Source of the DNA: JAUVZF01 sp964449275
GTDB taxonomy: Bacteria > Planctomycetota > Phycisphaerae > FEN-1346
DNA length: 21,132 bases
Reading direction: 5' to 3'
Assembly: GCA_964449275.1 (NCBI GenBank)
Contig: CAYVAM010000063.1
Span: 1-21,132, forward strand
A program made the translations under genes and the position numbers. The notes beneath the pieces were generated by a model. That model did no database searches, had not been told where the DNA came from, and was given only the letters and a program-made list of their open reading frames with translations. Numbering within the stretch: the stretch's first letter is position 1; each line of letters starts with the position of its first letter. Below are positions 6,709 to 14,516 of the stretch, in pieces.

Positions 6709-7730
6709 TGGACGCCGTGCGTGAACTGTTCGATCCGTGGGGCCTTTATCTGCTGGCCCTGGTCGGCCTGGCCGTCGCCGCCATAGCCAACGGTATGGAG
6801 ACGGGCCTGTACCGTCTGAACCGGATTCGTCTCCGCCTCAGGGGCGAGCAGGATGACTCACGCGCCAGGACGCTGCTCGCGCTTCTGAAAGACCTGCGCG
6901 GGATGATCATCGTCTGCCTCATCGGATACAACGGCGGTGTGTACGTGACGACGGTTGTGGTGACGACGCTCGTGGCGGCGTCGGGCTGGGTCGAAACGGA
7001 CGTTGGCAAGGAGGTCATCGCCACGGCCATCCTGACGCCGATTCTCTTTGTCTTCGCGGACGTCACGCCCAAGAGCATCTTCGCGCTCGAGGCGGACCGA
7101 TGGACCTATCCGTTGGCCCATCCGATGCGGTGGGCTTATGCCCTGCTGCGGGGCATCGGCCTGGTGCCGGCGCTCAAGGGCGTCAGCGACTTGGTGCTGT
7201 GGATCGCCAAGACCTGCGGCGCCGAGGGCGCCAACCCGTTCACGCCGCGCGAGCGGCTCCGGGCCGTCATCCGCGAGGGTGTGGCCGAGGGCGTCATCAC
7301 CGGGTACCAGGACGAACTGGTGGAGAAGGTCCTGGGGCTTCGCGAGCAGCCCGTCCGGGGCGTGATGATTCCAATGAGGAACGTGGCGGCGGTTCCGGCA
7401 AACGTCAGCCGGCAGCGGTTCAGGGTGGAACTGGGCCGGCACTCGTACACGCGACTGCCCGTCTATGAGAAGCACAGGGACAACGTTGTCGGCATCGTTC
7501 GCATCAACGACGTGCTGGCCGAGAGCGAGGAAGCGTTCGACCTCTCGTGCGCCATGAACCGCGAGGTCGTCACGGTGCCGCCCGAGATGACGGTCAGCGC
7601 GGCGATGTTCCGGATGCGAGGGGCCCGGGCGGCGATGGCTGTGGTCCAGGGCCCCAAGGGCCGGGCCGTTGGCATCATCACGATCAAGGACCTCGTTGAG
7701 GAAATCGTCGGCGAACTGGCCGAATGGTAG
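6705..7730 (+). CDS. Second CNNM / tandem CBS membrane protein, lacking the CorC_HlyC tail
   Basis: The start ATGATGG overlaps the upstream paralogue's TGA (four-base ATGA overlap). The 341 residues comprise a CNNM domain (about 1-180) with NGMETGLYRLNRIRLR (29-44) and FADVTPKSIFAL (117-128), the counterpart of GEVTPKS. A CBS pair runs from about 215 to 340: VMIPMRNVAAVPANVS (220-235), LPVYEKHRDNVVGIVRINDVL (251-271), and GIITIKDLVEEIVGELAEW at the C-terminus. It stops right after the second CBS, so the CorC_HlyC domain of the upstream partner is absent. Tandem CNNM genes of unequal length suggest a heteromeric complex. Two starts (6705 and 6708) are equivalent. Function as an ion transporter or regulator is by family only. 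Confidence 0.92.
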   Translation: MMDAVRELFDPWGLYLLALVGLAVAAIANGMETGLYRLNRIRLRLRGEQDDSRARTLLALLKDLRGMIIVCLIGYNGGVYVTTVVVTTLVAASGWVETDVGKEVIATAILTPILFVFADVTPKSIFALEADRWTYPLAHPMRWAYALLRGIGLVPALKGVSDLVLWIAKTCGAEGANPFTPRERLRAVIREGVAEGVITGYQDELVEKVLGLREQPVRGVMIPMRNVAAVPANVSRQRFRVELGRHSYTRLPVYEKHRDNVVGIVRINDVLAESEEAFDLSCAMNREVVTVPPEMTVSAAMFRMRGARAAMAVVQGPKGRAVGIITIKDLVEEIVGELAEW

Positions 7731-7850
7731 CCGCGCAGGATGGGGCGAGGCGCTGGCGGTGGCACACCCTGCCGCCCCGGGGAAAGCACGGCGCCCGGCC
7801 CCCCCATCCAAGATTGTGGCAATTTTTTCTGGCGGGCTGGCGATGGCCTC

Positions 7851-7951
7851 TGTCACCCCGAGCGAGCGCAGCGAGCCGAGGGGTCTCGCCGCTGGCTGTT
7901 TCGGACGGCGAGATTTCTCCGCTCGGCCGTACGGCCTCGGTCGAAATGACA
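7851..7951 (+). repeat. Dispersed 100-base repeat family B, copy 1
   Basis: The element begins TGTCACCCCGAGCGAG and ends CGGTCGAAATGACA, so its tips are inverted repeats (TGTCA/TGACA). Its second half matches the copy at 10834-10932 over about 40 bases with one difference, including GAGATTTCTCCGCTCGGCC and TACGGCCTCGG. A GGCC/GGCC hairpin sits inside. No coding capacity. Confidence 0.8.
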
Positions 7952-8029
7952 GGCCCGCCCACCCCTGGGCACAACGGCCATGCCAGAAATTGTTGCCCCA
8001 TCCCCATCCAAGGCCACCACTGTTTTTGC

Positions 8030-8058
8030 TTTCTCCCCATTCGGCGCCGCGCTATAAT
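8030..8058 (+). promoter_or_regulatory. Candidate promoter of the large secreted protein
   Basis: A perfect TATAAT at 8053-8058 lies 30 bases before the ATG at 8089. The -35 is weak: TTTCTC-like at 17 bases, or TTGCTT (8026-8031) at 21. Confidence 0.45.
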
Positions 8059-8088
8059 CCGGTTTCTTATTTCTGAGGAGAGCGTTTG

Positions 8089-10818
8089 ATGTGGAGACGA
8101 TGGGCGGCGGGACTGCTGGTGGGGGTGCTGTTGTTGTGCGCCCTGCCGGCGTCCGGCGGATCGGCCCCGGTCGCGAAGCCAGTTGGAACGGCGACCCCGG
8201 CTCGGCCTGTTGACGAAGAAGGCGCCGGCCTGGCCTGGGAACTCCCGCCCGAGGCCATGCAGGTGCTGAACCTGACGGGTCTTCAACTTCGTGTCCTCGG
8301 CCGCATGTTTCGCCAGTATGCCTATGAGACGCCGCCACCGGCGAAGGCCGACGCGACGTTCGGCGTCAAGGTCGGTCCGACGGTACCTGGCGGCTTGTAC
8401 CGGATGGGTTCCGACGGTGACCTTCCCGCGCGGCTGGCTGTGACCGTCCGCTCGACCGACGCGCCGTCGGCCATTGGCCTGCGCTACCTGGCCCAGGATT
8501 TCTACGGGCGCAAGGTGGCGTCCGGCACGTTGCCGCCCGTCTATCCCGACAAGTTCGGCATGGCCGTGGCCGACCTCGTTATCAAGGAACTGTCGGCCTT
8601 CGGTTATTACCACGTCCTGGTCACGGCAACCCGCGGGGGGCGTAGCGTCATGGGGTCGTGCGGCATTGTGGTCGTGCATCCGCTGCCCGAAGGGCCTGAC
8701 CCGAAGAGCCCGTTTGGCTTGACCATCCCTCCGGGGAAGATGGCGGCCGACGTGCCGCAAATCTGCCACCGCCTCGGCGTCAGGCATCTGGCGTTCGACT
8801 GGACCGGTGACGAGGCGGCCGCCCGCGCTGCGGGCAAGGCGGGCCTGGTTCCGACGGCCATCGTTCGGTTGGAGATTCCTGAGGGCAGCGCGGCCCCGGC
8901 CTCGCGTCCACCCGGCCCGTATGGGGACGGCTTTGCTTCGTCGATAAGCGATGCGATTGCGCAGCGTGTCGAGACGGTGGCCGACTGGCAGATCGGCCGC
9001 TCGCCTCATCGGGTCGCCCGTGGCGACCGGCCGGTTTTCGGCCCAGGCGCGTCGGCCGACTCCGCCGCCTCGTATCGGCGGGTGATCTCGGGCCTGATTG
9101 AGGCGGTCCGGCGGCGGGAAACCCCGGCACGGCTGTGGGTGGCGGCCTCACCCGACGCCCTGGCCGACCTTCTCACGGAAGGGCCCGTCCTGGCGGGCGC
9201 CGACGGTGTCAGCCTATATGTCGATGCGGACGCGCGTGAGGCGAACCTCCGGAGCGGCGCCTACCGACGGTCGCTCGATTACGGCATTCAAGTGGCCCGG
9301 CGAATGGGCGTCGAGCGGGCCGTCGTCGGCGCCGGCGACGACCCGTCGGCCTACTCGCCGCAACGACAGGCGTGGAAACTGGTGACCCGCCACGCCGTCT
9401 CGTTGGCGGCGGGGGCCGAGCGCGTTTACGTCTCGTGGGGGCGCGGGCTGCCCACGCCCGTCTCGTCGGCTGCCGCTTATGTCTGGATGACGCATCTGCT
9501 GGACGGGGCAACCTACGAAGGCGATGCCTGGGACGACGTGCCGCTGATCGAGGCACACGTGTTCTCGGGACCTGAACGGCGTGCGGCTATGGTCTGGTCA
9601 TGGGTCGGGGCCGACCCGCAGGCTCCGGATCGTGGTCTGCTGATCTTTGACGACGGCCTGGGACTGGAGGCGCTGGACGTGGTCGGTCAGCCCGCGGGCA
9701 TCTGGAAGGGCAAACAACTGGTCGTCCCGTTTGGCGAGGCGCCCGTTTACCTCGTCAGCGGAGAACTCAGCGTCGGCCGGATGCGCCAGCGCCTTCGCAA
9801 GGCGAGGATCCTGGGCGTGCTTCCCGCCACGGTTCGCGTCGAAAGCATCATCCGCGGCCGCATTCCGGGCAAGGTGAACGTGACCCTCTGGGTTCAGAGC
9901 CACCGACCGTACAAGCAGGAGGCGGTTGCGGGGCTGCTGTTGCCGGCGGGCTGGCGGGCCAGGCAGGGCAAACGCCGGTTCCCGCTCGAAGCGGGCCAGG
10001 CACGCGAGGTCACCTTCGAGTGTGACGTGTCCGCCGACGCCGGTCGCGGACCGTATGCGATTGAGGCCGTCGCTTCGCTTGGCGAGGACTACGTCCGGTG
10101 CAAGCAGAACGTCTGGCCGGCGCAAGCGGTCGAGCGGACGATCGAGGTCGGCTACGGCTTGTCGGACTGGGAGGGCATCGATCCGGTCGTTCTGGAGGAT
10201 GCCGGCGGCGACGTCTGGGCGGAGGTCCGGACGGCCTGGGACAAGGAGTTCTTCTACTTCTCCGCCGCCGTCCGGCGCAAGCGCGCTACGTTTAAGGCGG
10301 GTGCCCACGCCTTCGGGGGCGATGCCGTCCAACTGGCGTGGGGCCTTTCAAGGCGGGCCGACGACGACTTCGGGCACAAAACGAAAGACTGGGCCTTGCC
10401 GGCCGGCGCGTTTCGCGATACGGATCATCTGATGGCCCTGACGTTCGGCCGGGACGGGGCCGCCGTGGTTCGACTTCGCGCCCCGCGCGTCACCCTCCGG
10501 ACGCACCGGCCGGGCAACCAGGACGATTGGTACGGCCCGGTCCAAGGGGCCGTGGCCAACATCGTACGCGATCAGGCCATCGGGTACACGCTGTTCGAGG
10601 CGGCGGTCCCGATGAAGGAACTGGCGCCGCTGAAGGGCGAGCGCGGCCGGATCTTCCGGTTCGGCTTCCGCGTCGGCAACGGCGACGGCCGACCTCTGGA
10701 ATGGTCCCGGACGGCGGGGGTGCCCGACTTCCTCGCCAACCCGTGCAGTTTCCTGCCCACGTCGCTGGCCGACGGTTTGCCGTGCCAGACCTGGTGGGGA
10801 ATGACGGGAAGGAAATGA
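8089..10818 (+). CDS. Secreted multidomain protein: degenerate clan-A glycoside-hydrolase-like domain plus C-terminal CBM9/DOMON-like domain
   Basis: ATG 8089 follows GAGGAG by eight bases and opens a signal peptide (WRRW, hydrophobic core to about residue 24). The 909-residue product has an N-terminal beta-rich region (about 85-200) and a TIM-barrel-like region (about 205-510). The latter reads like family proteins in which WExWNEP is followed by a YxxLLKAAYRAIK-type helix. Here the motif reads W300-Q-I-G-R-S-P306 and the helix is SYRRVISGLIEAVRRR. The second acid strand reads AVVGAGDDPSAYSP (411-424) where TE-G is expected. Both catalytic glutamates therefore appear lost. A beta-sandwich like NPCBM-associated domains follows (about 585-675), then a CBM9/DOMON-like domain (about 684-905) with WEGIDPVVL and GGDAVQLAWG. 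Probable role: binding polysaccharide outside the cytoplasm. Fold calls are by eye only. Confidence 0.8.
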   Translation: MWRRWAAGLLVGVLLLCALPASGGSAPVAKPVGTATPARPVDEEGAGLAWELPPEAMQVLNLTGLQLRVLGRMFRQYAYETPPPAKADATFGVKVGPTVPGGLYRMGSDGDLPARLAVTVRSTDAPSAIGLRYLAQDFYGRKVASGTLPPVYPDKFGMAVADLVIKELSAFGYYHVLVTATRGGRSVMGSCGIVVVHPLPEGPDPKSPFGLTIPPGKMAADVPQICHRLGVRHLAFDWTGDEAAARAAGKAGLVPTAIVRLEIPEGSAAPASRPPGPYGDGFASSISDAIAQRVETVADWQIGRSPHRVARGDRPVFGPGASADSAASYRRVISGLIEAVRRRETPARLWVAASPDALADLLTEGPVLAGADGVSLYVDADAREANLRSGAYRRSLDYGIQVARRMGVERAVVGAGDDPSAYSPQRQAWKLVTRHAVSLAAGAERVYVSWGRGLPTPVSSAAAYVWMTHLLDGATYEGDAWDDVPLIEAHVFSGPERRAAMVWSWVGADPQAPDRGLLIFDDGLGLEALDVVGQPAGIWKGKQLVVPFGEAPVYLVSGELSVGRMRQRLRKARILGVLPATVRVESIIRGRIPGKVNVTLWVQSHRPYKQEAVAGLLLPAGWRARQGKRRFPLEAGQAREVTFECDVSADAGRGPYAIEAVASLGEDYVRCKQNVWPAQAVERTIEVGYGLSDWEGIDPVVLEDAGGDVWAEVRTAWDKEFFYFSAAVRRKRATFKAGAHAFGGDAVQLAWGLSRRADDDFGHKTKDWALPAGAFRDTDHLMALTFGRDGAAVVRLRAPRVTLRTHRPGNQDDWYGPVQGAVANIVRDQAIGYTLFEAAVPMKELAPLKGERGRIFRFGFRVGNGDGRPLEWSRTAGVPDFLANPCSFLPTSLADGLPCQTWWGMTGRK

Positions 10819-10833
10819 CGTGCGTGTTTAGGG

Positions 10834-10932
10834 TGTCATTCCGAGCGAGTCCCGGCGCGCCGGGATCGCCGTTATCCGTGTCCGGACGACGAGATTTCTC
10901 CGCTCGGCCTTACGGCCTCGGTCGAAATGACA
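10834..10932 (+). repeat. Dispersed 100-base repeat family B, copy 2
   Basis: It begins TGTCATTCCGAGCGAG and ends CGGTCGAAATGACA in the same orientation as 7851-7951. The two copies bracket the large secreted gene. The left halves differ more (this copy has a CCCGGCGCGCCGGG palindrome), the right halves are nearly identical. Confidence 0.8.
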
Positions 10933-10975
10933 TCGCCTCGAGAGCACGCTAAACAAGTACGTCGTTTGATTCGAC

Positions 10976-11005
10976 ATTTGAGATTCGTCATTCGTCATTC
11001 TTGAG
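10976..11005. repeat. Heptanucleotide-type repeat (ATTCGTC units) upstream of the FAH gene
   Basis: TTTGAGATTCGTC is followed by ATTCGTC and ATTC, a period of seven. It is the reverse complement of the AATGACGAAT units near 5131-5156, and its TTTGAGATT is the complement of the ATCTCAA units at 14424-14507. Confidence 0.5.
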
Positions 11006-11018
11006 TGAAGGAGCATTG

Positions 11019-11813
11019 ATGCGCTTGGTTCGTTTTCTCGTGGACGGCCAGGTCCGGTACGGGGTGCTTGAGGGTGACCGTGTGCGGGAACTGTTGCGGC
11101 CGTTCTTCGAAGGGCTCGTCCCCATGAACGCGGTGCGGCCGCTGGCCGAGGTCGAGTTGCTTGCCCCGTCGCGCCCGTCAAAGATGCTCTGTGTCGGCCT
11201 GAACTACCGCGACCACGCCGAAGAGATGGGCGAGCCCATTGGCGATGAACCCGTCCTGTTCATGAAGCCGACCACCGCGCTGGCCGGACACGGCCAGCCG
11301 ATCGTGTATCCGAAGATGGCCGGCCGCGTCGATTACGAGGCCGAACTGGCCCTGGTTATCGGCCGCCGCTGCCGAAGCGTGACGGTCGAGGAGGCCGACG
11401 ACGCCATCCTCGGCTACACCTGCTTCAACGACGTGACGGCCCGCGACCTTCAGTCGAAGGACGGTCAGTGGACCCGCGCGAAAGGGTTCGACTCGTTCGG
11501 CGCGATGGGGCCGTGGATCGAGACCGACCCAGGCGACACCGGCCGCCTGACCGTTACGAGCCGCCTGAACGGCGACCTGCGCCAGCAGTCCTCCACCGAG
11601 CAACTCATTTTTAGTTGCCGCGACCTCGTGTCCTGGGCCAGCCGCATTATGACGCTCGAGGCCGGCGACGTCATCGCCACCGGCACGCCTGCCGGCATCG
11701 GGCCGATGCAGCCGGGCGACCATGTCGAGGTCGAGGTCGAAGGCATCGGCACTTTGAAGAACCCCGTCGTCGCGGAACCCGACGAGGGGGCGAAGGCGGC
11801 GACGGTCCGGTAG
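11019..11813 (+). CDS. Fumarylacetoacetate hydrolase (FAH) family protein
   Basis: ATG 11019 has GAAGGAG five bases upstream and gives 264 residues, typical for the small FAH-fold enzymes. A short N-terminal domain (1-50) precedes the catalytic fold. KMLCVGLNYRDHAEEMG spans 55-71 and EPVLFMKPTTAL 77-88. The metal triad is E107 and E109 in DYEAELALVIG plus D138 in FNDVTARDLQ. K155 in RAKGFDSFGAMGPWI and GDVIATGTPAGIG (216-228) complete the site. Such enzymes are Mg/Mn-dependent and hydrolyse, decarboxylate or isomerise small beta-diketo acids such as acylpyruvates, fumarylpyruvate or hydroxyheptadienedioate. The true substrate is unclear: no catabolic cluster surrounds it and nadB follows 177 bases downstream. 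Confidence 0.93.
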   Translation: MRLVRFLVDGQVRYGVLEGDRVRELLRPFFEGLVPMNAVRPLAEVELLAPSRPSKMLCVGLNYRDHAEEMGEPIGDEPVLFMKPTTALAGHGQPIVYPKMAGRVDYEAELALVIGRRCRSVTVEEADDAILGYTCFNDVTARDLQSKDGQWTRAKGFDSFGAMGPWIETDPGDTGRLTVTSRLNGDLRQQSSTEQLIFSCRDLVSWASRIMTLEAGDVIATGTPAGIGPMQPGDHVEVEVEGIGTLKNPVVAEPDEGAKAATVR

Positions 11814-11827
11814 ACCGTGGCGGTGCG

Positions 11828-11871
11828 CCCCGCGCCAACGTGGCGGCTAAGCGGGGTCAGGTAAGTTTTTT
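11828..11871 (+). terminator. Possible terminator after the FAH gene
   Basis: CCCCGC (11828-11833) can pair with GCGGGG (11851-11856), with a small GCCA/TGGC stem inside the loop. A run of six T (11866-11871) follows nine bases later, farther than usual for an intrinsic terminator. Confidence 0.35.
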
Positions 11872-11882
11872 GCGGTTGATGC

Positions 11883-11951
11883 GCGGCGGGTCTGGAGTAC
11901 CCGCCGCGACATGGCGCTCGCAAGCGCGGTGGGTACGGAGACCCACCGCGC
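11883..11951. repeat. Two tandem GC-rich hairpins in the nadB leader
   Basis: Hairpin 1 pairs GCGGCGGGT (11883-11891) with 11899-11907. Hairpin 2 pairs GCGCGGTGGGT (11924-11934) with 11941-11951, a perfect 11-base stem. The arms differ by one C to T change matched by G to A in the opposite arm, so they are diverged copies of one element. Confidence 0.65.
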
Positions 11952-11953
11952 AA

Positions 11954-11967
11954 GACTTACGTAAGTC
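11954..11967. promoter_or_regulatory. 14-base perfect palindrome before nadB, candidate operator
   Basis: GACTTACGTAAGTC is a perfect dyad ending 23 bases before the nadB ATG. It stands out as AT-richer than its surroundings. No regulator gene lies nearby, and it does not resemble a motif I can name with confidence. Confidence 0.4.
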
Positions 11968-11990
11968 CGCTTGGCCCGTACGAGGATGTC

Positions 11991-13631
11991 ATGCGACGAC
12001 ACGCGCAAATCCGGCGTTACCTGACGGCGTTCGACACGGTTCGCCTTCCGCAGGTGTTTACCGACGTGCTGATCATCGGCAGCGGCGTGGCGGCGCTGCG
12101 AGCGGCGCTGGAGGTGTCGCCCGCGCTGCGCGTAGCGCTGGTGACGAAGAGCGGCCTGACCGAATCGAACAGTTACTACGCCCAGGGGGGGATTGCGGCC
12201 GCCATCGCTCCGAAGGACTCCGTCGAGAGCCACGTGGCCGACACGCTGGCCACGGGCTGCGGCCTGTCGGACGAGGCGGTCGTCCGGCAGGTGGTCGAGG
12301 CTGCGCCGGACTGCATCCGCGAACTCGTCGAGTGGGGCGCCGAGTTCGACAAGACCGGCGGCCGCATCAGCGTCGGCCGCGAGGGCGGGCACTCCGCGCC
12401 TCGCATCGTTCATGCGCGCGGCGACGAGACCGGCAAGGAGATCACCTCTACGCTCCTGGCCGGCGTCATCCGCCACGAAGCCATCGACATTTATGAGAAC
12501 ACCTTCGTGGTGGACCTGCTCACGGTCGACGGGGCCGTCGTGGGCGTCCTGGCATGGCACCCGCGGCACGGGATGCTGATTGTGCGGGCCCAACGGACGG
12601 TGCTGGCGACCGGCGGCCTGGGCCGCATCTACCGCGAGACAACGAATCCCGACGTGGCCACCGGCGACGGCCTGGCGATGGCCTACCGGGCGGGGGCGGT
12701 GCTGAGCGGCCTGGAGTTCGTCCAGTTCCATCCGACCACGCTTTACATCGCCGGTGCCAGCCGCCATCTCATTTCCGAAACGGTGCGCGGCGAAGGCGGG
12801 CGGCTGGTGGACAAGGCCGGCAACACCTTCATGCACGCCTACCACGAGATGGCCGACCTCGCGCCGCGCGACGTCGTCAGCCGCGCCATCGTCGATCACA
12901 TGCGCGCCACCGGCGCCACGAATGTCTTTCTCGACCTGACGGGGTTCGGGACCGGGGTGTGCGAGCGTTTTCCCGGTATCGCGAAGGCGTGCGCGCAGTT
13001 CGACATCGACATCGCCACCGACCTCATTCCCGTCCGCCCGAGCGCTCACTACATGGTGGGGGGCGTCCGGGTGGACGCCTTCGGGCGCAGCAGTTTGCGT
13101 CATCTTTACGCCTGCGGCGAGGCGTCCTCGACCTGGCTGCACGGGGCGAACCGGCTCGGGTCGAACAGCCTGCTCGAGGGGTTGGTCTACGGCCGCGTGG
13201 TCGGCCGCCACATTACGGAGGACCTGGCGGGCACCTCGTCCGGCGGCGCGGACGCCGGCGGGGCGCCCGAACGGGTCTACAGCGACGCCACCCCCTCGAC
13301 GCGCGGCGAACTGCACCTGCCGGACGTGCGGGACAGCCTTCGGTCGCTGATGTGGCGGTACGTGGGGATCGTCCGCAACGGCGAAGACCTGACCGAGGCC
13401 GACGCCCTCATCGAGTTCTGGCAGAGTTACGTCCTGGACAAGGTGTTCGAGGAACCGGGCGGGTGGGAACTTCAGAACATGCTGGCTCTCGGCCGCCTTA
13501 TGGCCCGGGCGGCGCTATCGCGGACCGAGACGCGCGGCGTGCATTTCCGGTCGGACTACCCTGAGCGCGACGACGAGCACTGGGCCAGGCACGTCCTGAT
13601 AGCGCGCGACACCGAGCCGTGGTTCGAGTGA
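11991..13631 (+). CDS. nadB: L-aspartate oxidase (NAD biosynthesis)
   Basis: This cytosolic flavoenzyme oxidises L-aspartate to iminoaspartate, which NadA condenses to quinolinate for NAD synthesis. The 546 residues match the usual length (about 540). The FAD-binding Rossmann stretch DVLIIGSGVAALRAALE is at 25-41, SYYAQGGIAAA at 61-71, and GGHSAPRIVHARGDETGKEI at 132-151. ATGGLGRIYRETTNPDVATGDG and FVQFHPTTLY follow. RGEGGRLVDKAGNTFM marks the mobile capping domain, and SAHYMVGGVRVD and YACGEASSTWLHGANRLGSNSLLE are the succinate dehydrogenase/NadB signature. A helical C-terminal domain is present. Start ATG 11991 follows GAGG by five bases. nadA and nadC are not in the window. The leader carries hairpins and a 14-base palindrome that could be regulatory. 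Confidence 0.96.
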   Translation: MRRHAQIRRYLTAFDTVRLPQVFTDVLIIGSGVAALRAALEVSPALRVALVTKSGLTESNSYYAQGGIAAAIAPKDSVESHVADTLATGCGLSDEAVVRQVVEAAPDCIRELVEWGAEFDKTGGRISVGREGGHSAPRIVHARGDETGKEITSTLLAGVIRHEAIDIYENTFVVDLLTVDGAVVGVLAWHPRHGMLIVRAQRTVLATGGLGRIYRETTNPDVATGDGLAMAYRAGAVLSGLEFVQFHPTTLYIAGASRHLISETVRGEGGRLVDKAGNTFMHAYHEMADLAPRDVVSRAIVDHMRATGATNVFLDLTGFGTGVCERFPGIAKACAQFDIDIATDLIPVRPSAHYMVGGVRVDAFGRSSLRHLYACGEASSTWLHGANRLGSNSLLEGLVYGRVVGRHITEDLAGTSSGGADAGGAPERVYSDATPSTRGELHLPDVRDSLRSLMWRYVGIVRNGEDLTEADALIEFWQSYVLDKVFEEPGGWELQNMLALGRLMARAALSRTETRGVHFRSDYPERDDEHWARHVLIARDTEPWFE

Positions 13632-13660
13632 CGTGCCGGTCGGCATCGTTAGCCGCCGGG

Positions 13661-13736
13661 CTTGCCCGGCGCGCACGCCCGAGTGGCGGTCGCAGGTCGC
13701 GCGGTGGGCAATCTTGCCCGGCGCGCGCGCCGAGTG
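13661..13736 (+). repeat. Imperfect direct repeat between nadB and cyaB
   Basis: CTTGCCCGGCGCGC followed by a CCGAGTG-like end occurs at 13661-13685 and again at 13713-13736, about 52 bases apart. It fills most of the 123-base spacer and looks like another small GC-rich dispersed unit. Confidence 0.5.
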
Positions 13737-13754
13737 TCATAGCGAGATCAGCCC

Positions 13755-14327
13755 ATGCCTGAAGAGATTGAGGCGAAGATCCGGATCGGCGCTCCCGAGG
13801 CGTTTCGCCGCCGGATGGCGGACCTCGCCCGGTCGGCGGGCGAGACCGTCTTTGAGGTCAATCGCCTGTTCGACGATACCGCCGCGTCGCTCCGCGGGCG
13901 GGGCTCGGCCCTGAGGGTGCGGGAAGAGTTCCGGTTGCCGGATCGCGTGCGGCTGCGGACGATCCTCACGTTTAAAGGTCCGCTGGCCGCCGGGCCCATG
14001 AAACGGCGGCCGGAGTTTGAACTCCAGGTCCAGGCCGCCGAACCGCTCGTCGCCATCCTCGAGGCGCTGGGCCTGTCGGAAGCGTTCCGCTACGAGAAAC
14101 GGCGAACGAAGTGGCATGTCGGGAAGTGCGAAGTGGTGCTCGATGAACTGCCGCACCTGGGATGGTTCACCGAGATCGAGGGCCCGACCGAGGATGCCGT
14201 CCTGGCCCAACTGGGCGACCTGGGCTTGGCCGATGCGCCCCTGATCCGCGCCGGTTACATTCGCCTGCTGCGCGAGCACCTCAAATCGCTCGGCCGCGAT
14301 CCGACGCGGGCGGTGTTTGAGGAGTGA
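13755..14327 (+). CDS. cyaB: CYTH-domain protein, class IV adenylate cyclase (CyaB) type
   Basis: The 190-residue protein opens with EEIEAKIRI, whose E-I-E-A-K is the ExExK metal/triphosphate motif of the CYTH superfamily. Basic and acidic tunnel residues follow in order: ALRVREEF (about 52-59), RTILTFKGP (about 71-79), KRRPEFELQV (85-94), YEKRRTKWHVG (112-122) and CEVVLDELPHLGWFTEIEG (123-141). The WFTEIEG end is typical of CyaB. Family members make cAMP, hydrolyse thiamine or inorganic triphosphate, or bind triphosphates. The bacterial 180-190-residue form with LDELPxLGxFxEIEG is annotated as class IV cyclase, though a phosphatase activity is equally possible. The ribosome site is weak. The gene faces the zinc-ribbon gene convergently. 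Confidence 0.88.
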   Translation: MPEEIEAKIRIGAPEAFRRRMADLARSAGETVFEVNRLFDDTAASLRGRGSALRVREEFRLPDRVRLRTILTFKGPLAAGPMKRRPEFELQVQAAEPLVAILEALGLSEAFRYEKRRTKWHVGKCEVVLDELPHLGWFTEIEGPTEDAVLAQLGDLGLADAPLIRAGYIRLLREHLKSLGRDPTRAVFEE

Positions 14328-14423
14328 CTTGGCCGCCGGGATGGCGAGCGCGAAATCTTCTCCTCGCGCGGCCGACAGTCTTGCCCACCGCGCGGGCCGT
14401 CGCCGCGCTCACGCAGATTCCAG

Positions 14424-14507
14424 ATTTCAGATCTCAAATTTCAAATCTCAGATCTCAAATCTCAGATCTCAGATCTCAGATCTCAAATCTCAAATCTCAG
14501 ATCTCAG
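14424..14507 (+). repeat. Heptanucleotide tandem array (ATCTCAR), 12 units
   Basis: Twelve in-phase seven-base units run from 14424 to 14507, most reading ATCTCAG or ATCTCAA and two ATTTCAR. Partial units extend to about 14516. The array is AT-rich inside GC-rich DNA and fills the gap between two converging genes, ending 10 bases before the zinc-ribbon stop. Confidence 0.9.
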
Positions 14508-14516
14508 ATTCTCGAT

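Larger units (their letters stand above)
7731..8088. other. 358-base spacer with repeat elements and a promoter
   Basis: No gene is supported. The spacer holds a 101-base TGTCA...TGACA element (7851-7951). Around it lie GGCAA-TTTTTTCTGGC (7818-7833) and TGCCAGAAATTGTTGCC (7981-7997), which are inverted relative to each other. At the right end is the promoter for the large secreted protein. Confidence 0.6.

Noticed and set aside
11847..13316. 489-residue minus frame antisense to nadB
   Set aside because: nadB is unambiguous in the opposite strand, and the antisense product has no domain.
14424..14507. CRISPR-like array
   Set aside because: The seven-base units are contiguous with no spacers, so it is a simple tandem repeat.
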